From Flavobacteriaceae bacterium (GTDB lineage: Bacteria; Bacteroidota; Bacteroidia; Flavobacteriales; Flavobacteriaceae), in contig JABDLA010000091.1 in NCBI GenBank assembly GCA_013001965.1, positions 1-38,458 of the forward strand: a DNA stretch of 38,458 bases, written 5' to 3'. Of this stretch, positions 37,147 through 38,458 are shown one piece after another; positions within the stretch are counted from its first letter, which is position 1, and each line of letters opens with the position of its first letter. The notes beneath the pieces were generated by a model. It did not search any database. It had not been told where the DNA came from and worked only from the letters and a program-made list of their open reading frames with translations. The position numbers were made by a program, and so were the translations under genes.

Positions 37147-38004
37147 TTATTTCAATTGTTGAAGATATTTTCCGTAACCGCTTTTCAGTAAGGGTTCTGC
37201 CAGAGCAAGAAGCTGGTCTTTATCGATATAGCCCATTTTATATGCCATTTCTTCAATACATCCAATTTTAAGGCCTTGACGTTCCTCAATGACCTGGACA
37301 AATTGAGAAGCCTGCATGAGAGAATTAAATGTTCCTGTATCCAGCCAGGCCGTTCCTTTATCTAGGATCTGAACTTTTAACTGCCCTTTGTTCAAATAGG
37401 CTTTATTGACATCGGTAATTTCAAGTTCTCCTCTAGCACTCGGCTTAATGTTTTTCGCGATTTCGACAACCTGATTGTCATAGAAATATATTCCCGGAAC
37501 CGCATAATTTGATTTCGGCTGTTTCGGTTTCTCTTCAATGGAAATCGCCTTATTTTGGACGTCAAATTCAACAACACCATAGCGTTGAGGATCCTGCACA
37601 TGATACGCAAAAATTACACCGCCCTGATCTGTTATACAGGACTGAAGTGTTTGCTCAAGTCCGGACCCATAAAATATGTTGTCACCAAGAATCAAGGCCA
37701 CTTTATCATCTCCAATGAAGGGCTCGCCAATAATAAAAGCCTCAGCCAGGCCATTGGGTTGCTCCTGTATTGCATATTTAAAGCTACATCCAAATTTTTT
37801 GCCGTCTCCCAGGAGCTCCTTGAATCTTGGGGTATCTTTTTCTGTGGAAATTATCAGGATTTCGTTGATCCCAGCCGACATTAAAGTCGTTAAGGGGTAG
37901 TAGATCATTGGTTTATCGTAAACAGGCAACAGTTGCTTACTCACCACTTCGGTAAGGGGATGCAATCGCGTGCCTGATCCTCCTGCAAGTATAATTCCTT
38001 TCAT
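37147..38004 (-). CDS. rfbA: Glucose-1-phosphate thymidylyltransferase
   Basis: [63 protein letters not shown]. Confidence 0.97.
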   Translation of the reverse strand: MKGIILAGGSGTRLHPLTEVVSKQLLPVYDKPMIYYPLTTLMSAGINEILIISTEKDTPRFKELLGDGKKFGCSFKYAIQEQPNGLAEAFIIGEPFIGDDKVALILGDNIFYGSGLEQTLQSCITDQGGVIFAYHVQDPQRYGVVEFDVQNKAISIEEKPKQPKSNYAVPGIYFYDNQVVEIAKNIKPSARGELEITDVNKAYLNKGQLKVQILDKGTAWLDTGTFNSLMQASQFVQVIEERQGLKIGCIEEMAYKMGYIDKDQLLALAEPLLKSGYGKYLQQLK

Positions 38005-38005
38005 T

Positions 38006-38458
38006 TTAGCCCTTATATTTATTTATGTACCAGCTTATGGTCTTTCTAATTCCGGATTCGAAATTTTCATCGGCCTCCCACTTCAATTCCTCTGTTATTT
38101 TTGAAGCATCGATAGCATATCGATAATCATGCCCGGGACGATCGGTGACAAAGCTGATTTGATCTTTATATGAATTATCCTTTGGTTGTATGTCGTCTAA
38201 AATCTCACAAATGGTATTAGCAATATAAAGATTATTCCGTTCGTTATTACCGCCAATGTTATAGGTTTCACCCGGTCTTCCGTTTTCAAAAGCTAATTGA
38301 ATCCCTTTACAATGGTCCAACACATAGAGCCAATCCCGAACATTAAGCCCATCGCCATAGATTGGGATATTCTCCCCGTTTAGTGCCTTTTGAATGATGG
38401 TTGGAATTAGTTTTTCGTCATGCTGCTTCGGCCCATAATTATTGCTGCAATTCGTGGT
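38006..38458 (-). CDS. rfbB: dTDP-glucose 4,6-dehydratase (partial, runs off right edge)
   Basis: Reading frame continues past the ORF-track start to the edge: [57 protein letters not shown]...; followed by rfbA. Confidence 0.95.
   Translation of the reverse strand, partial: TTNCSNNYGPKQHDEKLIPTIIQKALNGENIPIYGDGLNVRDWLYVLDHCKGIQLAFENGRPGETYNIGGNNERNNLYIANTICEILDDIQPKDNSYKDQISFVTDRPGHDYRYAIDASKITEELKWEADENFESGIRKTISWYINKYKG

Noticed and set aside
37555-37884. 109-aa plus-strand ORF
   Set aside because: Antisense shadow of rfbA.

Overview
The window is a chromosomal segment that looks like a Flavobacteriia/Bacteroidota genome, judged from protein families and from promoter-like TTG-N19-23-TAnnTTTG motifs. 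Positions 1-5.5 kb hold the start of the F-type ATP synthase operon (atpF partial, atpE, atpB, two small accessory membrane proteins), preceded by a bactofilin and a SprE/PorW-like TPR lipoprotein. Positions 5.5-13.8 kb hold housekeeping or poorly characterised genes: an ABC/DUF5687-like exporter, a PaaE-like ferredoxin reductase, GT9 plus DUF4254, upp, DUF6427/DUF6341-like proteins and purD. From 13.8 kb to the right edge is a large Wzx/Wzy-type polysaccharide locus. It comprises a plus-strand capK-wecB-GT4 cassette and a long minus-strand block with dTDP-rhamnose genes (rfbBACD), GDP-fucose genes (gmd, fcl), a PAPS supply/clearance module (cysQ, cysC, cysD, cysN), an orphan lipoprotein, a flippase, a PAPS-type sulfotransferase, a polymerase, two GT4 enzymes, an O-antigen-ligase-like protein, a methyltransferase, ugd, a UDP-glucuronate decarboxylase and a WcaJ-like initiating transferase. 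The most interesting signal is that sulfate activation, sulfotransferase and GDP-fucose synthesis sit together in one co-directional polysaccharide locus. This suggests a sulfated, possibly fucose-sulfated, bacterial surface polysaccharide. No CRISPR array, transposon, rRNA or tRNA was recognised. All family calls are from reading the proteins; no database search was run.
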